Part shown: positions 17,625 through 27,921 of the stretch, piece by piece
How positions within the stretch are numbered: position 1 is the stretch's first letter
Layout of the letters: every line of letters starts with the position of its first letter
Assembly (NCBI RefSeq): GCF_013415845.1
Contig: NZ_CP058907.1
Coordinates: 5,043,501-5,107,500, forward strand
Source: Rhodopseudomonas palustris
GTDB taxonomy: Bacteria > Pseudomonadota > Alphaproteobacteria > Rhizobiales > Xanthobacteraceae
DNA length: 64,000 nt
Reading direction: 5' to 3'
Position numbers and translations under genes: made by a program
Notes under the pieces: model-generated
The model's input: the letters and a program-made list of their open reading frames with translations, nothing else
What the model was told of the DNA's origin: nothing
Databases searched by the model: none

Positions 17625-18998
17625 CTAATGAGCCTTAGCCGGCGCATCGGTCTGGTCCGGGCAAGCAGAGGCACTACGCCAGCTGTTCACGTCCGGCTCC
17701 TTGATGTTGGCGATGAACAAATTGCCGATCGCGAAGATCAGATCGCGGGTGCCGCGATAGCCGACTGCGACCTGATGCGCGGCACCAAGCCGGTCGAACA
17801 TCGGCAGGCCCATCCGGAACAGCGGCACGCTCAGGCGCTCCGCGGCCTGACGGCCGTGCGAATGCGTCACCAATAGATCGCAATCTTCGGCACGGCGCTC
17901 GAGATCTTCGAGATCGCCGATCAGCACCTCGTCGCTTGGCACCTGCGCCAGGCTCGGCGACGTAGTGGTCGTCACCGCGGCGCTGACGGTACAGCCCATA
18001 TCGGCGAGCCAGCCGCCGATATTCAGCAGCATGTCCGGCTCGGCGCCGATTGCGACGCTCTTGCCACCGAAATAGAAGTGGCCGTCGAGCATGGCGTCGA
18101 CCAGTTGGCTGCGCTGCCGGCGATATTTCGGCGGCACCGGCCGGCCGCTGATCTTGGCCAACGTCGCCATCAGCTCATCGGCCGCCGCGAGCCCGGTGAC
18201 CCGCGACAGCAGCGTGAACGGCACACCGGCCTTGGCTTCGAGCGCGGCTGCGGCTTTGCGCATCTGCTCGCCGAACGCCAGCGTGTGGCCCGCGCCGCCC
18301 ATCGCGACGACTTCGGCCACCGAGACACCGCCATGCGTCGTCGGGGTGAAATCATCCGGCACATGCCCGTCGAGCGAGCCGGAGATATCCGGCAGGAAGG
18401 TCGGCACCAGGCCGAACGCCTCGATGATGTCGCGCAGCTCATCAATGTCGCCCGGCGTCAGATGGCTGCCGGCCAACACGTTGATCCTGTCGGCATCCGG
18501 CGCGGCGCCTTCAGCCGATGTCTCGACCAGGGTCTCGACGATCCGCGTCACCGTGGCAGCGAAGCCGTCTTCGAACGCGCCTTTGAAGTCGGGCGTCGAC
18601 ACCGGCACCAGCGCGACGTTCGCCAGTTCCGGATGATTGGCCCGCACCATCTTGATGTAGCCGTCGAGATCGTCGCCTTTGATCTCGGTGACGCCGGTGG
18701 TGCAGATCCCGATCACGTCGGGCTTGGTACGGCCGACGATGTTGACGATCGCCTGCTCGACGTTCTCAAAGCCGCCGAGCACGGTGGCGACTTCGCTCAT
18801 CGCGGTGGTCTGCAGCGGGATCGACTCGCGGAAGTGGCGGACGAACAGCACCAGACCGAACGAGGTGCAGCCTTGGGAGCCGTGCAGCAGCGGCATGCAG
18901 TTGCGCAGGCCCATGAAGGCCAGCGCGGCGCCGAGCGGCTGACTCATCCGCAGCGGATTGACGGTGCAGGATTTGGTCGAGGTGACGATCTGTGCCAT
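17625..18998 (-). CDS. nifN: NifN, FeMo-co assembly scaffold beta subunit
   Basis: A 457-residue NifK-like subunit of the NifEN scaffold. The N-terminal cluster region contains NPLRMSQPLGAALAFMGLRNC and LLHGSQGCTSF, and a GICTTGVTEIKGDD segment follows. It has the P-cluster-like cysteine pattern typical of NifN but lacks a full set of NifK cysteines. ATG 18998 has GGGAGG 7 bases upstream and lies 10 bases after the nifE stop; a frame reaching 19073 would overlap nifE. It completes NifB-co to FeMo-co with NifE. Confidence 0.95.
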   Translation of the reverse strand: MAQIVTSTKSCTVNPLRMSQPLGAALAFMGLRNCMPLLHGSQGCTSFGLVLFVRHFRESIPLQTTAMSEVATVLGGFENVEQAIVNIVGRTKPDVIGICTTGVTEIKGDDLDGYIKMVRANHPELANVALVPVSTPDFKGAFEDGFAATVTRIVETLVETSAEGAAPDADRINVLAGSHLTPGDIDELRDIIEAFGLVPTFLPDISGSLDGHVPDDFTPTTHGGVSVAEVVAMGGAGHTLAFGEQMRKAAAALEAKAGVPFTLLSRVTGLAAADELMATLAKISGRPVPPKYRRQRSQLVDAMLDGHFYFGGKSVAIGAEPDMLLNIGGWLADMGCTVSAAVTTTTSPSLAQVPSDEVLIGDLEDLERRAEDCDLLVTHSHGRQAAERLSVPLFRMGLPMFDRLGAAHQVAVGYRGTRDLIFAIGNLFIANIKEPDVNSWRSASACPDQTDAPAKAH

Positions 18999-19008
18999 CG
19001 CAGCCTCC

Positions 19009-20472
19009 CTACGCCACTCGGGCCGAGCGCCCGAAGATCGCGCGCTGGCGATCGTCGGCGGCATTCGCGGCATCGGCGCGCTGTTCCCAGGTCACTTCGT
19101 CCCACGGCGGCGCGCTGCGCACCTGCGCCCAGATCGGATTGGACAGCGATTTGTCGATCTGCCGAACCATCTCGACGATGCCGACATAGCCGCAATACGC
19201 GTAGGTGCGCTCCTGGTTGATATCCATCCAGGGCATCCGCGCCTTCAAGGCGACGAACTGCGAGCGGCCGCCCGACAGCATGATGTCGGCCTGCGCATCT
19301 TTGAGCATCTTGTACATTTCGCGTGGGCGCAGATCGTCGATCTGGTGGACGTCCGGGCTCATCTCCTTGAGCCGCAGCTTGTCTTCCTTGGTCGACTTCT
19401 TGACGCTGGTGCCGACGATGGACAGCCCCGCTTCCTGCAGCGCCGCCACCACCGACCACGACTTTACGCCGCCGGTGATCAGCAGCACCTTCTTGCCTTC
19501 CAGCCGCGGGGTGTAGGCCTTGATCGCCGCCCAGGCCTTGGCCTCTTCGCGTGCGATCAGCGCCTCGGTGCGGGCCATCAGCTCGTCCGGCGCGCCGCGG
19601 GCGATCAGCAGCCGGGCAATCTGGCGAAGCGACTCGGAGGTGTCGCTGATGCCGTAGAACGAGCCTTCGAAATACGGGATGCCGTACCGCTCTTCCATCT
19701 TGCGCGCGACATTGATCATCGCGGTCGAGCACACCATCATGGCGGCGCGGGCGCGGTGCGATTGCGCCACTTCGTGATAGCGCGCATCGCCCGACAGGCA
19801 CGACAGAATGCGGATCCCGAGTTCGTCGAGCAGCGGCTTCACCTGCCACAATTCGCCCGCGACGTTGTATTCGCCGATGATGTTGATGTCGTAGGGGGTC
19901 GTGAACTCCGGCTCCTGAGTGCCGATCACATAATCGAGAATCGCCTCGCCGGCGAGCTTGTTGCCGAGATTCTTCGGGCCGACGAAGCCGGGAGAGATGA
20001 TCGGAACGCAGGGCTTGCCGAATTTCTCGGAGGCGACCTTGCAGACGGCGACGATGTCGTCGCCCATCATCGCCGGAACACAGGTCTGATACACGAACAC
20101 GGCCGGCGGATCGTACTTCTCGATGATCTCGCGGATCGACCGAAACAGCCGCTTCTCGCCGCCGAAGATCACGTCGTTCTCGCCCATGTCGGTGGTGAAG
20201 CCGGTGCGATACAGCTTCGAGCCGGACGACTTGGTGCCGCGATTGTCCCAGGACGAGCCTTCGCAGGCGATCGGGCCGTGCACCAGGTGCGCGACGTCGA
20301 CAATCGGCTGCAGCGCGATTTTGGCGCCGTCGAAGGCGCAGCCACCGGCTGCGCCCCCCGGCTGCAGCGGTTTGCTGCAGCCCTTCTTGCGTTGCTTGTC
20401 GGACTTGGCCTGATTGGCCGCACAGCCGGGCTCGTTGAAGACGTCTTGAATCTTGTCTGCGAGGCGGCTCAT
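19009..20472 (-). CDS. nifE: NifE, FeMo-co assembly scaffold alpha subunit
   Basis: A 487-residue NifD paralogue that forms the NifEN scaffold with NifN. Conserved blocks include [44 protein letters not shown], and [12 protein letters not shown]. The N-terminal [14 protein letters not shown] stretch is rich in Cys/Gly as in other NifE proteins. It follows nifK by 39 bases and precedes nifN by 10. Confidence 0.96.
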   Translation of the reverse strand: MSRLADKIQDVFNEPGCAANQAKSDKQRKKGCSKPLQPGGAAGGCAFDGAKIALQPIVDVAHLVHGPIACEGSSWDNRGTKSSGSKLYRTGFTTDMGENDVIFGGEKRLFRSIREIIEKYDPPAVFVYQTCVPAMMGDDIVAVCKVASEKFGKPCVPIISPGFVGPKNLGNKLAGEAILDYVIGTQEPEFTTPYDINIIGEYNVAGELWQVKPLLDELGIRILSCLSGDARYHEVAQSHRARAAMMVCSTAMINVARKMEERYGIPYFEGSFYGISDTSESLRQIARLLIARGAPDELMARTEALIAREEAKAWAAIKAYTPRLEGKKVLLITGGVKSWSVVAALQEAGLSIVGTSVKKSTKEDKLRLKEMSPDVHQIDDLRPREMYKMLKDAQADIMLSGGRSQFVALKARMPWMDINQERTYAYCGYVGIVEMVRQIDKSLSNPIWAQVRSAPPWDEVTWEQRADAANAADDRQRAIFGRSARVA

Positions 20473-20511
20473 GCGGCGCTCCTGACGGTCAGGTGGTCCG
20501 AACGTTTGGCA

Positions 20512-22071
20512 TCAGCGGATGATATCGAAGCTGACGTCGGTCTTGCCGGCAGTGTTGGTCGCCTTGTCCATTTCGTCGAAGATCTTGTCGAGGATCTTGA
20601 CCAGGACGTTCATCGACCCCTGATAGCCCCACACCGGCGAGCGGTGGTGGTGGTGGCGGTCGAACACCGGGAAGCCGAGGCGGATCAGCGGGGTGCCCGT
20701 GTCGCGCTCGAGATACTTGCCGTAGGTGTTGCCGATCATGAAGTCCACCGGTTCAGTGAACAGCAGCGATCGCAGGTGCCACAGATCCTTGCCGGCGTAG
20801 ACCTTGCAGCCCGCTCCGAACGGCGACGAGTCGAGCAGAGCCTGAACCTTGGCTTCCCAGGCCTTGTTGCCGTTGGTCGCCAGGATGTGGACCGGCTCGC
20901 CGCCGAGTTCGAGGATGAATTCGGCGAGGCCGTAGCAGAGGTCCGGATCGCCGTAGATCGCGAACTTCTTGCCGTGGATGTGGGCCGAGGAGTCACCGAT
21001 GGCGTCAACCAGACGGCCGCGCTCCTTGGTCAGCGCTTCCGGGATCGCCTTGCCGGTGATCCGCGACACCGCCTGCAGGAAGCGATCAGTGCCGGCGATG
21101 CCGACCGGGTGGTTGAACGCGACCACTTCCTGGCCGTGATCGGCGATCGTCGCCAGGGTCTTCTCGGTGCAGAACTCCTGCATCGAGATCGTCGCCTTGG
21201 CGTGGACCGCGTTGGCGGCCTGCTCCAGCGTGGTACCGCCGTCGTACATCCGGAACTCACCGTCGGCCGGGGTATCCCAGACGTCGCTGTTGTCGCCGAA
21301 GATGGTGTAATCGACGCCCATCAGTTCAAAGATCCGCTTGATCTCGCGGATGTTGCCGACGGTGTAGCCGTCGAACCCACCGAGGAAGTTGATCGACTCG
21401 TTCGGCTTGCGCTCGAGCTTTTCCACGGTGCCGGACTTGCCGTCCCAGAAGTGCTCGACGATGCCCTTCATCGTGTTGTCGTAGCCGGTGATGTGGCTGC
21501 CGACGAACGCCGGGGTGTGGGCGTAGGTGACGTCGAATTCCTGCGGGACCGAGCCCTTTTCCTTGGCGTTCTTGATGAACGCATTGAGGTCGTCACCGAT
21601 GACCTCGGCCATGCAGGTGGTCGAGACCGCGATCATCTTCGGCTTGTACAGCGCATAGGCGTTGGCCAGGCCGTCGATCATGTTGTTGAGGCCGCCGAAC
21701 ACCGCGGCGTCTTCGGTCATCGACGAGGAGACGCACGAGGTCGGCTCCTTGAAGTGGCGGGTGAAGTGGCTGCGGTAATAGGCGACGCAGCCCTGCGAGC
21801 CGTGCACGAACGGCAGCGTTTTCTCGAAGCCGACCGCGGCAAACACCGCACCGAGCGGCTGGCAGGCCTTGGCCGGGTTGATGACGAGAGCTTCGCGAGC
21901 GAAGTTCTTGTCCTGGTATTCCTTGGTCTTGGTCCAGTCCGCGACGCGCGTGACCTCGGCATCGCCAACATAGTTCTCGAAATTCTTCCGCTTGTTCTCC
22001 ATCAACTCTTCGTACTGGGGCTCACGGAAGAGTTCGAAGTGATCGCGGATCTTCTCTGCGGTCTCGGTCAT
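20512..22071 (-). CDS. nifK: NifK, nitrogenase MoFe protein beta subunit
   Basis: A 519-residue beta subunit. P-cluster cysteines are visible as Cys70 (PAKACQPLG), Cys95 ([10 protein letters not shown]) and Cys153 ([13 protein letters not shown]). The segment [18 protein letters not shown] and the C-terminal [16 protein letters not shown] are typical. It is co-transcribed with nifH and nifD; a 9-base-pair hairpin lies in the nifD-nifK gap. Its length and motifs are those of group I Mo-nitrogenases. Confidence 0.98.
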   Translation of the reverse strand: MTETAEKIRDHFELFREPQYEELMENKRKNFENYVGDAEVTRVADWTKTKEYQDKNFAREALVINPAKACQPLGAVFAAVGFEKTLPFVHGSQGCVAYYRSHFTRHFKEPTSCVSSSMTEDAAVFGGLNNMIDGLANAYALYKPKMIAVSTTCMAEVIGDDLNAFIKNAKEKGSVPQEFDVTYAHTPAFVGSHITGYDNTMKGIVEHFWDGKSGTVEKLERKPNESINFLGGFDGYTVGNIREIKRIFELMGVDYTIFGDNSDVWDTPADGEFRMYDGGTTLEQAANAVHAKATISMQEFCTEKTLATIADHGQEVVAFNHPVGIAGTDRFLQAVSRITGKAIPEALTKERGRLVDAIGDSSAHIHGKKFAIYGDPDLCYGLAEFILELGGEPVHILATNGNKAWEAKVQALLDSSPFGAGCKVYAGKDLWHLRSLLFTEPVDFMIGNTYGKYLERDTGTPLIRLGFPVFDRHHHHRSPVWGYQGSMNVLVKILDKIFDEMDKATNTAGKTDVSFDIIR

Positions 22072-22106
22072 GGTGGTGTCTTTCCCAAGAATTCGGTGAC
22101 ACGGCG

Positions 22107-22129
22107 CTTCCGGCGGCTGACGCCGGAAG
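22107..22129 (-). other. Hairpin in the nifD-nifK spacer
   Basis: CTTCCGGCG (22107-22115) pairs with CGCCGGAAG (22121-22129) around a five-base loop. No T-run follows, so it is more likely an RNA stability or processing element than a terminator. Confidence 0.6.
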
Positions 22130-22159
22130 GCCGGGGTGTGATGGTTCAGCTCCGAGTCT

Positions 22160-23623
22160 TCAGCTCCAAGGCGCCTTGGTCAGTTTCCAGACCGGGGCAT
22201 TGATCGCGATGTCCATGTCGCGGGCGAAGATGCCGAACCCGTCGTAGCCATGATACGGGCCCGAATAGTCCCAGGAGTGCATCTGGCGGAACGGAACGCC
22301 CATCTTCTGGAAGATGTACTTTTCCTTGACGCCCGAGCCGACCAGATCGGGACGCACCTTCTCGACGAACTTCTCGAATTCGTAGCCGGTGACGTCGTCG
22401 TAGATCAGCGTGCCGTCCTTCACGTAATGGGTGGTGCGCTGATAATCGTCGTTATGGCCAAATTCGTAGCCGGTTCCGACCACTTCCATGCCGAGATCTT
22501 CGTAGGCACCGATGACGTGGCGCGGACGCAGACCGCCGACATACAGCATCACCTTCTTGCCTTCGAGGCGCGGGCGATATTTGGCGATCACCGCTTCCAT
22601 CTGCGGCTTGTACTTGGCGATGACGCGCTCGGCGCCTTCCTTGATCTTGTCGTCGAACTTCGACGCGATCTCGCGCAAGCTCGCTTCGATCTTGGTGGGA
22701 CCGAAGAAGTTGTATTCCACCCACGGAATCCCGAACTTCTCTTCCATGTGCCGCGTGATGTAGTTCATCGAGCGGTAGCAGTGCAGGATGTTCAGCTTCG
22801 CCTTCGGGGTATTCTCCAGCTCGGCAATGGTGCCGTCGCCGGACCACTGCGCGATCACGCGGAGGCCCATCTCCTCGAGCAGGATGCGCGAGGCCCAGGC
22901 GTCGCCGCCGATATTGTAGTCGCCGATGATCGCGACGTCGTAGGGGGTCGACTGGAAGCCGGCATTCTTCTCGCCAGCCTTGTCGAACACCCAGTCACGG
23001 ATCACGTCGTTGGCGATGTGGTGGCCGAGCGACTGCGACACGCCGCGGAAGCCTTCGCAGCGCACCGGGATGATCGGCTTGCCGTCATACTGCTTCGACT
23101 TGGCCTTCGAGACCGCCTCGATGTCGTCACCGATCAGACCGATCGGGCATTCCGACTGCACCGAGATGCCCTTGGAGAGCGGGAACAGCTCCTGGATCTC
23201 GTCGATGATCTTGCCGAGCTTCTTGTCACCTCCGAAAACGATGTCCTTCTCCTGGAAGTCGGAGGTGAACTGCATCGTGCCGAAGGTGTCGACGCCGGTG
23301 GTGCCCTTGTAATAGTTACGGCGCGAGCCCCAGGAATACTGGCCGCAGCCGACCGGGCCGTGGCTGATATGGACCATGTCCTTGATCGGGCCCCACACCA
23401 CGCCCTTCGAGCCGGCGTAGGCGCAACCGCGGATCGTCATCACGCCGGGGATCGACTTGATGTTGGACTTGACCGAGCACTCCGCCTTTTCGGCGTCGTA
23501 CGTATTGAGGTGCTTGGCGCGACGCTTGGCCGACTTGTCCGGATAGGCCTCCAGGACTTCGCCGATCAGCTTCTTGTTACGTTCCTTGATGTCCGCGGGG
23601 GATTCTGCGACTGCGGTGCTCAT
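22160..23623 (-). CDS. nifD: NifD, nitrogenase MoFe protein alpha subunit
   Basis: A 487-residue alpha subunit. P-cluster ligands are Cys67 ([11 protein letters not shown]), Cys93 ([11 protein letters not shown]) and Cys159 ([13 protein letters not shown]). FeMo-co ligands are Cys282 ([10 protein letters not shown]) and His449 ([13 protein letters not shown]). All expected ligands are intact, so the subunit should be functional. It lies 71 bases after nifH, with a hairpin between them. Confidence 0.98.
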   Translation of the reverse strand: MSTAVAESPADIKERNKKLIGEVLEAYPDKSAKRRAKHLNTYDAEKAECSVKSNIKSIPGVMTIRGCAYAGSKGVVWGPIKDMVHISHGPVGCGQYSWGSRRNYYKGTTGVDTFGTMQFTSDFQEKDIVFGGDKKLGKIIDEIQELFPLSKGISVQSECPIGLIGDDIEAVSKAKSKQYDGKPIIPVRCEGFRGVSQSLGHHIANDVIRDWVFDKAGEKNAGFQSTPYDVAIIGDYNIGGDAWASRILLEEMGLRVIAQWSGDGTIAELENTPKAKLNILHCYRSMNYITRHMEEKFGIPWVEYNFFGPTKIEASLREIASKFDDKIKEGAERVIAKYKPQMEAVIAKYRPRLEGKKVMLYVGGLRPRHVIGAYEDLGMEVVGTGYEFGHNDDYQRTTHYVKDGTLIYDDVTGYEFEKFVEKVRPDLVGSGVKEKYIFQKMGVPFRQMHSWDYSGPYHGYDGFGIFARDMDIAINAPVWKLTKAPWS

Positions 23624-23657
23624 CGTTGTTCCTCGTATCTGGGGCCGCCGGAATGGC

Positions 23658-23682
23658 GGCCGGTCGCGCTAGGCGACCGGCC
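23658..23682 (-). other. Hairpin in the nifH-nifD spacer
   Basis: GGCCGGTCGC (23658-23667) pairs perfectly with GCGACCGGCC (23673-23682) around a five-base loop. Placed directly after nifH, it may stabilise the nifH message or limit read-through, which would give more NifH than NifDK. Confidence 0.65.
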
Positions 23683-23694
23683 TGGCTGATGCGA

Positions 23695-24654
<960 letters not shown>

Positions 24655-24740
24655 TCAAAACCGTCGCACGGCTCAGATGCGGACGTTGCCCTTTGCAGTA
24701 CCTGCTCGGCCAACCATCCCTCGCCTTGCTGATCCCTGTT

Positions 24741-24759
24741 TTGCAACGAGCGTGCCAAG
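24741..24759 (-). promoter_or_regulatory. Sigma-54 promoter of nifHDK
   Basis: The minus strand reads CTTGGCACGCTCGTTGCAA, a perfect -24/-12 element with GG (24756-24755) and GC (24744-24743). The leader to the nifH ATG would be about 140 bases. Confidence 0.93.
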
Positions 24760-24827
24760 CGTCGCCGGAGACGAAAAAGTGTGTGTTTTCGCGGAGATGT
24801 AGAATGTCCGGGCAGAATGTACGTAGA

Positions 24828-24843
24828 TGTTTAGAATCCGACA
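24828..24843. promoter_or_regulatory. NifA upstream activator site 1 for nifH
   Basis: TGT (24828-24830), ten bases, ACA (24841-24843), about 100 bases before the predicted transcription start. Confidence 0.85.
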
Positions 24844-24877
24844 TCGCTGCCGAGCGGACGACATCCCAGGGGACGGC

Positions 24878-24893
24878 TGTTAGAAACGAAACA
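24878..24893. promoter_or_regulatory. NifA upstream activator site 2 for nifH
   Basis: TGT (24878-24880), ten bases, ACA (24891-24893), 50 bases beyond site 1, that is, close to five helical turns, so both lie on nearly the same face. Confidence 0.8.
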
Positions 24894-25019
24894 AACTGAT
24901 ACCGGCCGGGGAGCTAAGCGAGACTCTGTCGCAACTTGAGATCGACTTCGCTGCGTCATTGCGTGCGAAGCGACGCAATCCAAGGCCCGGTGCATGGGGA
25001 TCCTGGATTGGGCTCCCCG

Positions 25020-25140
25020 CAATCACGAGGATAGCGAGTGCACGCATCGTCGTGCCCGGCCTTGTGCCGGGCATCCACGACTACGGCAGGGCTCCCGGAG
25101 CAAGAACGTGAATGGCCGGGACGAGCCCGGCCATGATGAT
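25020..25140. repeat. Double palindromic repeat between the SIR2-like gene and nifH
   Basis: Two stem-loops of the dispersed GCCCGGC family: TGCCCGGC/GCCGGGCA (about 25053-25073) and ATGGCCGGG/CCCGGCCAT (25112-25133). Upstream, 24945-25015 contains a further repeat-like stretch (GCGTGCGAAGCGACGCAATCC). They may end the transcript that comes from nifB. Confidence 0.6.
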
Positions 25141-25169
25141 CATTGAGGTTGGGAGAAACGAAAAAGTGT

Positions 25170-26072
25170 CTAAGCCGTCAGCGCCTGACTCTGCAGCAGT
25201 TCGCCGAGCGTGGCGACGAACTTCGTCAGCGGCCAATCGATGCGGGTGATCGCCTGTTCTTCGAGGAAGCGCTGCTCGTTGCGGGTCGGCGTGTCCGGAA
25301 GCACCGCCCAATGCCGGGCAGAGGACCGCTTCATAATCTGACGGGCAAAGACGCGATCGAGCTGGTTGTCGAACCGACAGCCCAGGAACAGGAAATGCCG
25401 GTCTTTGCGCTGGTCCTGCACTGTCAGCGGAATCGGTGTCTGAATGTCGATCTCGGTCAGGACTTCGACATAGTCGCTGTCGGACACCAGGAAATTCGCG
25501 GCCGGCACCACCGAGCCGATCGGCTGATACAGCATGGTGTTCCAGCCGAGCGCTTCGTCCGGCACCGGCGCATACAGCGGCATCTCGTCTTCGGCAACAA
25601 TGCCGGGGGCCGGCTCGGCGATTTCGCTGCCGTCGGGCCGATAGTAATTCACCCAATGGCCGTGGTGTTCGCTCTGGCTGACGCCCTGTGCCATGCCCCA
25701 GTTCTCACGTCCGGCAAAGGCCTTTTGCGGCAGGTCGTCGTACCAGGCATGAACCAGCAGCGGCAGATCGGGCAGCGATGCCAGCATCCGATGCAGCTCG
25801 TTCGGCTGGGGCGAGGACCGGAACGCATCGGCCATCATCGTCGTCAGCGTCTTGCGGTGCTTGAAGTTCTCGATGTATTGCGCGGCGCCGGTGAGATTGT
25901 TGCGGACCTTGTGCGGCACCGTGGTCTTCGCAGTGAGCCGTGCCACCAGCTCGGCGGGCGAGGTCGGCACGCTGCTGGTCTCGCCGAGCGCGACGCAGGC
26001 GGAGCCGAGATAGGGGATGATCCGCCCGCGCACCAAGCCCGCGGCGATGTCGTCGAGTGCTTGTGCCGGCAT
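25170..26072 (-). CDS. SIR2-like domain protein in the nif operon
   Basis: A 300-residue protein with the outline of SIR2-like (SIR2_2) domains. The N-terminal loop reads IIPYLGSACVALGE where the NAD-binding GAGxS loop of sirtuins is expected, and the C-terminal half contains FLFLGCRFDNQLDRVFARQIM, resembling the strand-helix after the Rossmann core in this family. It is the last gene of the nifB-to-nifT run, 15 bases after the preceding gene. Related genes occur in other alphaproteobacterial nif clusters. The catalytic His is not obvious, and function is unknown. Confidence 0.7.
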   Translation of the reverse strand: MPAQALDDIAAGLVRGRIIPYLGSACVALGETSSVPTSPAELVARLTAKTTVPHKVRNNLTGAAQYIENFKHRKTLTTMMADAFRSSPQPNELHRMLASLPDLPLLVHAWYDDLPQKAFAGRENWGMAQGVSQSEHHGHWVNYYRPDGSEIAEPAPGIVAEDEMPLYAPVPDEALGWNTMLYQPIGSVVPAANFLVSDSDYVEVLTEIDIQTPIPLTVQDQRKDRHFLFLGCRFDNQLDRVFARQIMKRSSARHWAVLPDTPTRNEQRFLEEQAITRIDWPLTKFVATLGELLQSQALTA

Positions 26073-26087
26073 CTTCCTGCTCCCCTG

Positions 26088-26366
26088 TCAGATTGTTCTT
26101 GCGGTCTTGTGATGCACCACCACCAGGCCGGTCGCGCGAGCCGCGTCGGTGGTGATGGTCCAGCAGTGATTTGATCCGTCGACCAGATAGACGCTGAATC
26201 GCGGATAATCGCGGAACGGCTGCTCCGCATAGATGTCGGATGCGTCGCACTGCGTCAGCGACAGACCGGGAAGTTCCTGTCGCACCGTCTTCAGCGCACC
26301 GGCCTCGGCCGCGTCGCCTCCGAGCAGCGCGTCGAGCCGGGCGAAATCGTCGGGCGACAGCGCCAT
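26088..26366 (-). CDS. Small nif-associated protein (DUF6129-like)
   Basis: A 92-residue acidic protein with no membrane segment. Conserved-looking parts are VRQELPGLSLTQCDASDIYAE and FSVYLVDGSNHCWTITTD. Small proteins like this occur between nifT and downstream accessory genes in alphaproteobacteria; I believe it is the DUF6129 family, but that name is from memory of the pattern. It starts 2 bases after the nifT stop, so it is part of the operon. Confidence 0.65.
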   Translation of the reverse strand: MALSPDDFARLDALLGGDAAEAGALKTVRQELPGLSLTQCDASDIYAEQPFRDYPRFSVYLVDGSNHCWTITTDAARATGLVVVHHKTARTI

Positions 26367-26368
26367 GG

Positions 26369-26569
26369 TCAGAGCTTGCGCGCTTCGACGGTGATCGGCA
26401 GCGGGGTGTCCGCGGCCATCGCCGGCAGTTCGAGCTGCCAGCCATTGGCCAGCGTGACCTTACCGCCCCACAGCGCCGGATTCTCCATCTCGACGATCAG
26501 CTCCTCGAGGTCCTTCTTGGCGACATAAGCCGAGTGCCCGGTTGCGGTCTTGCGGATCATCACTTTCAT
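26369..26569 (-). CDS. nifT: NifT/FixU
   Basis: A 66-residue NifT. The conserved N terminus MKVMIRKTATGHSAYVAKKDLEE and the GGKVTLANGWQLELP core are those of the family. ATG 26569 is preferred over a longer frame to 26632. NifT is a small protein of unknown and usually non-essential function in nitrogen fixation. Confidence 0.92.
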   Translation of the reverse strand: MKVMIRKTATGHSAYVAKKDLEELIVEMENPALWGGKVTLANGWQLELPAMAADTPLPITVEARKL

Positions 26570-26606
26570 CGAGGGTGGTCCTTTGCTTGGCCGCCGCGGC
26601 GACGGG

Positions 26607-26840
26607 TCAGAGTGCGGTGATTTCGTCTTCAAGGCAGCCGATCACCCGGTGCTCGGCGAATTCGACCAGATAGACCGGCCGATTGGTTTCGGTGTGCAGG
26701 CCGATCCGGACGATTTCGCCGGCATCGCCGCTCTTCACCAGCAGCGCGTCGTCCGGCTGATCCGGAAAGCTGCCGTCGTTGAATAGGTCGATCTCGGCGC
26801 GGACGCGCTGGCCCCATTGGTATCGCGGCTCGGGCGTCAT
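26607..26840 (-). CDS. NifZ-domain protein, second copy
   Basis: A 77-residue NifZ-type protein (YQWGQRVRAEIDLFNDGSFPD near the N terminus, GDAGEIVRIGLHTE in the middle, VYLVEFAEHRVIGCLEDE at the end). Its ATG overlaps the stop of the upstream nifZ by one base (TGATG), an arrangement for coupled translation. It is shorter than the upstream nifZ and diverged, probably an old tandem duplicate. NifZ helps mature the second P-cluster of the MoFe protein. Confidence 0.85.
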   Translation of the reverse strand: MTPEPRYQWGQRVRAEIDLFNDGSFPDQPDDALLVKSGDAGEIVRIGLHTETNRPVYLVEFAEHRVIGCLEDEITAL

Positions 26841-27139
26841 CACACGGCCTCCTGGGTTTCGGCCTGAAAGGCTTCGACCGCGGCCAGCTCACGGCGCTTC
26901 ATGCCGACGATGCGGCCCTGCGCCACGAAGTCGACGCCATAGATATAGAATTGCTGCAGGAAAGTGCCGATCGAAACGACGTAGCCTTCGTCGCCCTTCT
27001 TCACCAGCACCTCACCGATTTCCTTGCCCGGAAAGGTGCCGTCGTTACGGATGTTGAGCCGCGACCGGACCTTCTGGCCGTATTCAAACTCCGGCGGGCC
27101 GTCGAGCTCGACGATGTCGCTGTCACGCGCGATGTTCAT
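26840..27139 (-). CDS. nifZ: NifZ, P-cluster maturation protein
   Basis: A 99-residue NifZ. Family features: FEYGQKVRSRLNIRNDGTFPGKE, EVLVKKGDEGYVVSIGTFLQQFYIYGVDF and GMKRREL. It overlaps the upstream LRV gene by 4 bases and the second NifZ by 1, so all three are coupled. Known NifZ assists formation of the second P-cluster in NifDK. Confidence 0.92.
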   Translation of the reverse strand: MNIARDSDIVELDGPPEFEYGQKVRSRLNIRNDGTFPGKEIGEVLVKKGDEGYVVSIGTFLQQFYIYGVDFVAQGRIVGMKRRELAAVEAFQAETQEAV

Positions 27140-27921
27140 GGCGAGGGCTCCGTTGCGGGTTTGAGCTGGGCAGGTTCGGTGAAGCCGCTGCGGCTACGCG
27201 CAAGTTCGCGCACCAGCGGATCGGGATCGTCGAGCAGCGGCGCCAGTTCGTAGGCGTCGACACGGCTGGCTACTTCGTAGCGAACCCGCCAATCGGCGTC
27301 GCCGAGCATCGCCAGCAACCGGCCCGGCGTCATCCGCCTGGCGGCTTCAAGACGAACTTCGCCGTCTTTATCCATCGCGATCTGCGCCAGCCATTCCGAG
27401 CCGATCCGCCGCGCTACTTCGCGGCGCACGCCAGGATCGGGATCGAGCACCAAGAGCGGCAGCAGGCCGGGCGAAGCCCGCCGCGCCACGATCTGGCGAA
27501 CATAGTAGTCTTCGTCGCTCGCCATCGGTCGCAGCTCGTCGTCGCTGAGCACCGAGGCGACGCGGATCCGCACCTCGCGATGCGGGTCACCGCGCAGGCC
27601 GAGCAGATAGCGCTTGGGCAGCCGGCGTGCCGCGCTCCACCGCACCGTCTCGTCGGGATCCTGCAGCAGCTTCGGCAGCAGAAACACTGTGGCGTAGCCG
27701 GCCGCGACCGCGCGCGTTTCGAAATACGGATGGTCGAGATAGGAGTCAGCGAGCGCGCGATTCTGCTGGAAGAACCGCTCCAGCCGCCGCGCATAGCGGT
27801 CCTGGACACAAGCCTTCTTCAATTCGCACTGCCCGGCAGACAGCAGCTCGTGATGCGGGCACGACGCGCAATCGACCTCGTTGCCCTGCCAATCGCGGGC
27901 TTCGTCGATGTCAGTCGTCAT
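27136..27921 (-). CDS. 4Fe-4S leucine-rich-variant (LRV) repeat protein
   Basis: A 261-residue protein with an N-terminal 4Fe-4S motif, Cys18-X2-Cys21-X10-Cys32-X5-Cys38, followed by about eight LRV helical repeats, each roughly 24 residues, with units such as DPHREVRIRVASVL, DPGVRREVARRI and DGEVRLEAARRM. The arrangement matches the structurally known Azotobacter vinelandii LRV protein, which is also encoded in a nif cluster. Its role is unknown; a scaffold or sensor function is suggested by fold only. It overlaps the TPR-like gene by 11 bases. Confidence 0.88.
   Translation of the reverse strand: MTTDIDEARDWQGNEVDCASCPHHELLSAGQCELKKACVQDRYARRLERFFQQNRALADSYLDHPYFETRAVAAGYATVFLLPKLLQDPDETVRWSAARRLPKRYLLGLRGDPHREVRIRVASVLSDDELRPMASDEDYYVRQIVARRASPGLLPLLVLDPDPGVRREVARRIGSEWLAQIAMDKDGEVRLEAARRMTPGRLLAMLGDADWRVRYEVASRVDAYELAPLLDDPDPLVRELARSRSGFTEPAQLKPATEPSP

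Noticed and set aside
18958..22203. 1081-codon open frame on the plus strand
   Set aside because: Antisense to nifE and nifK, low-complexity composition, no ribosome site. A shadow frame.
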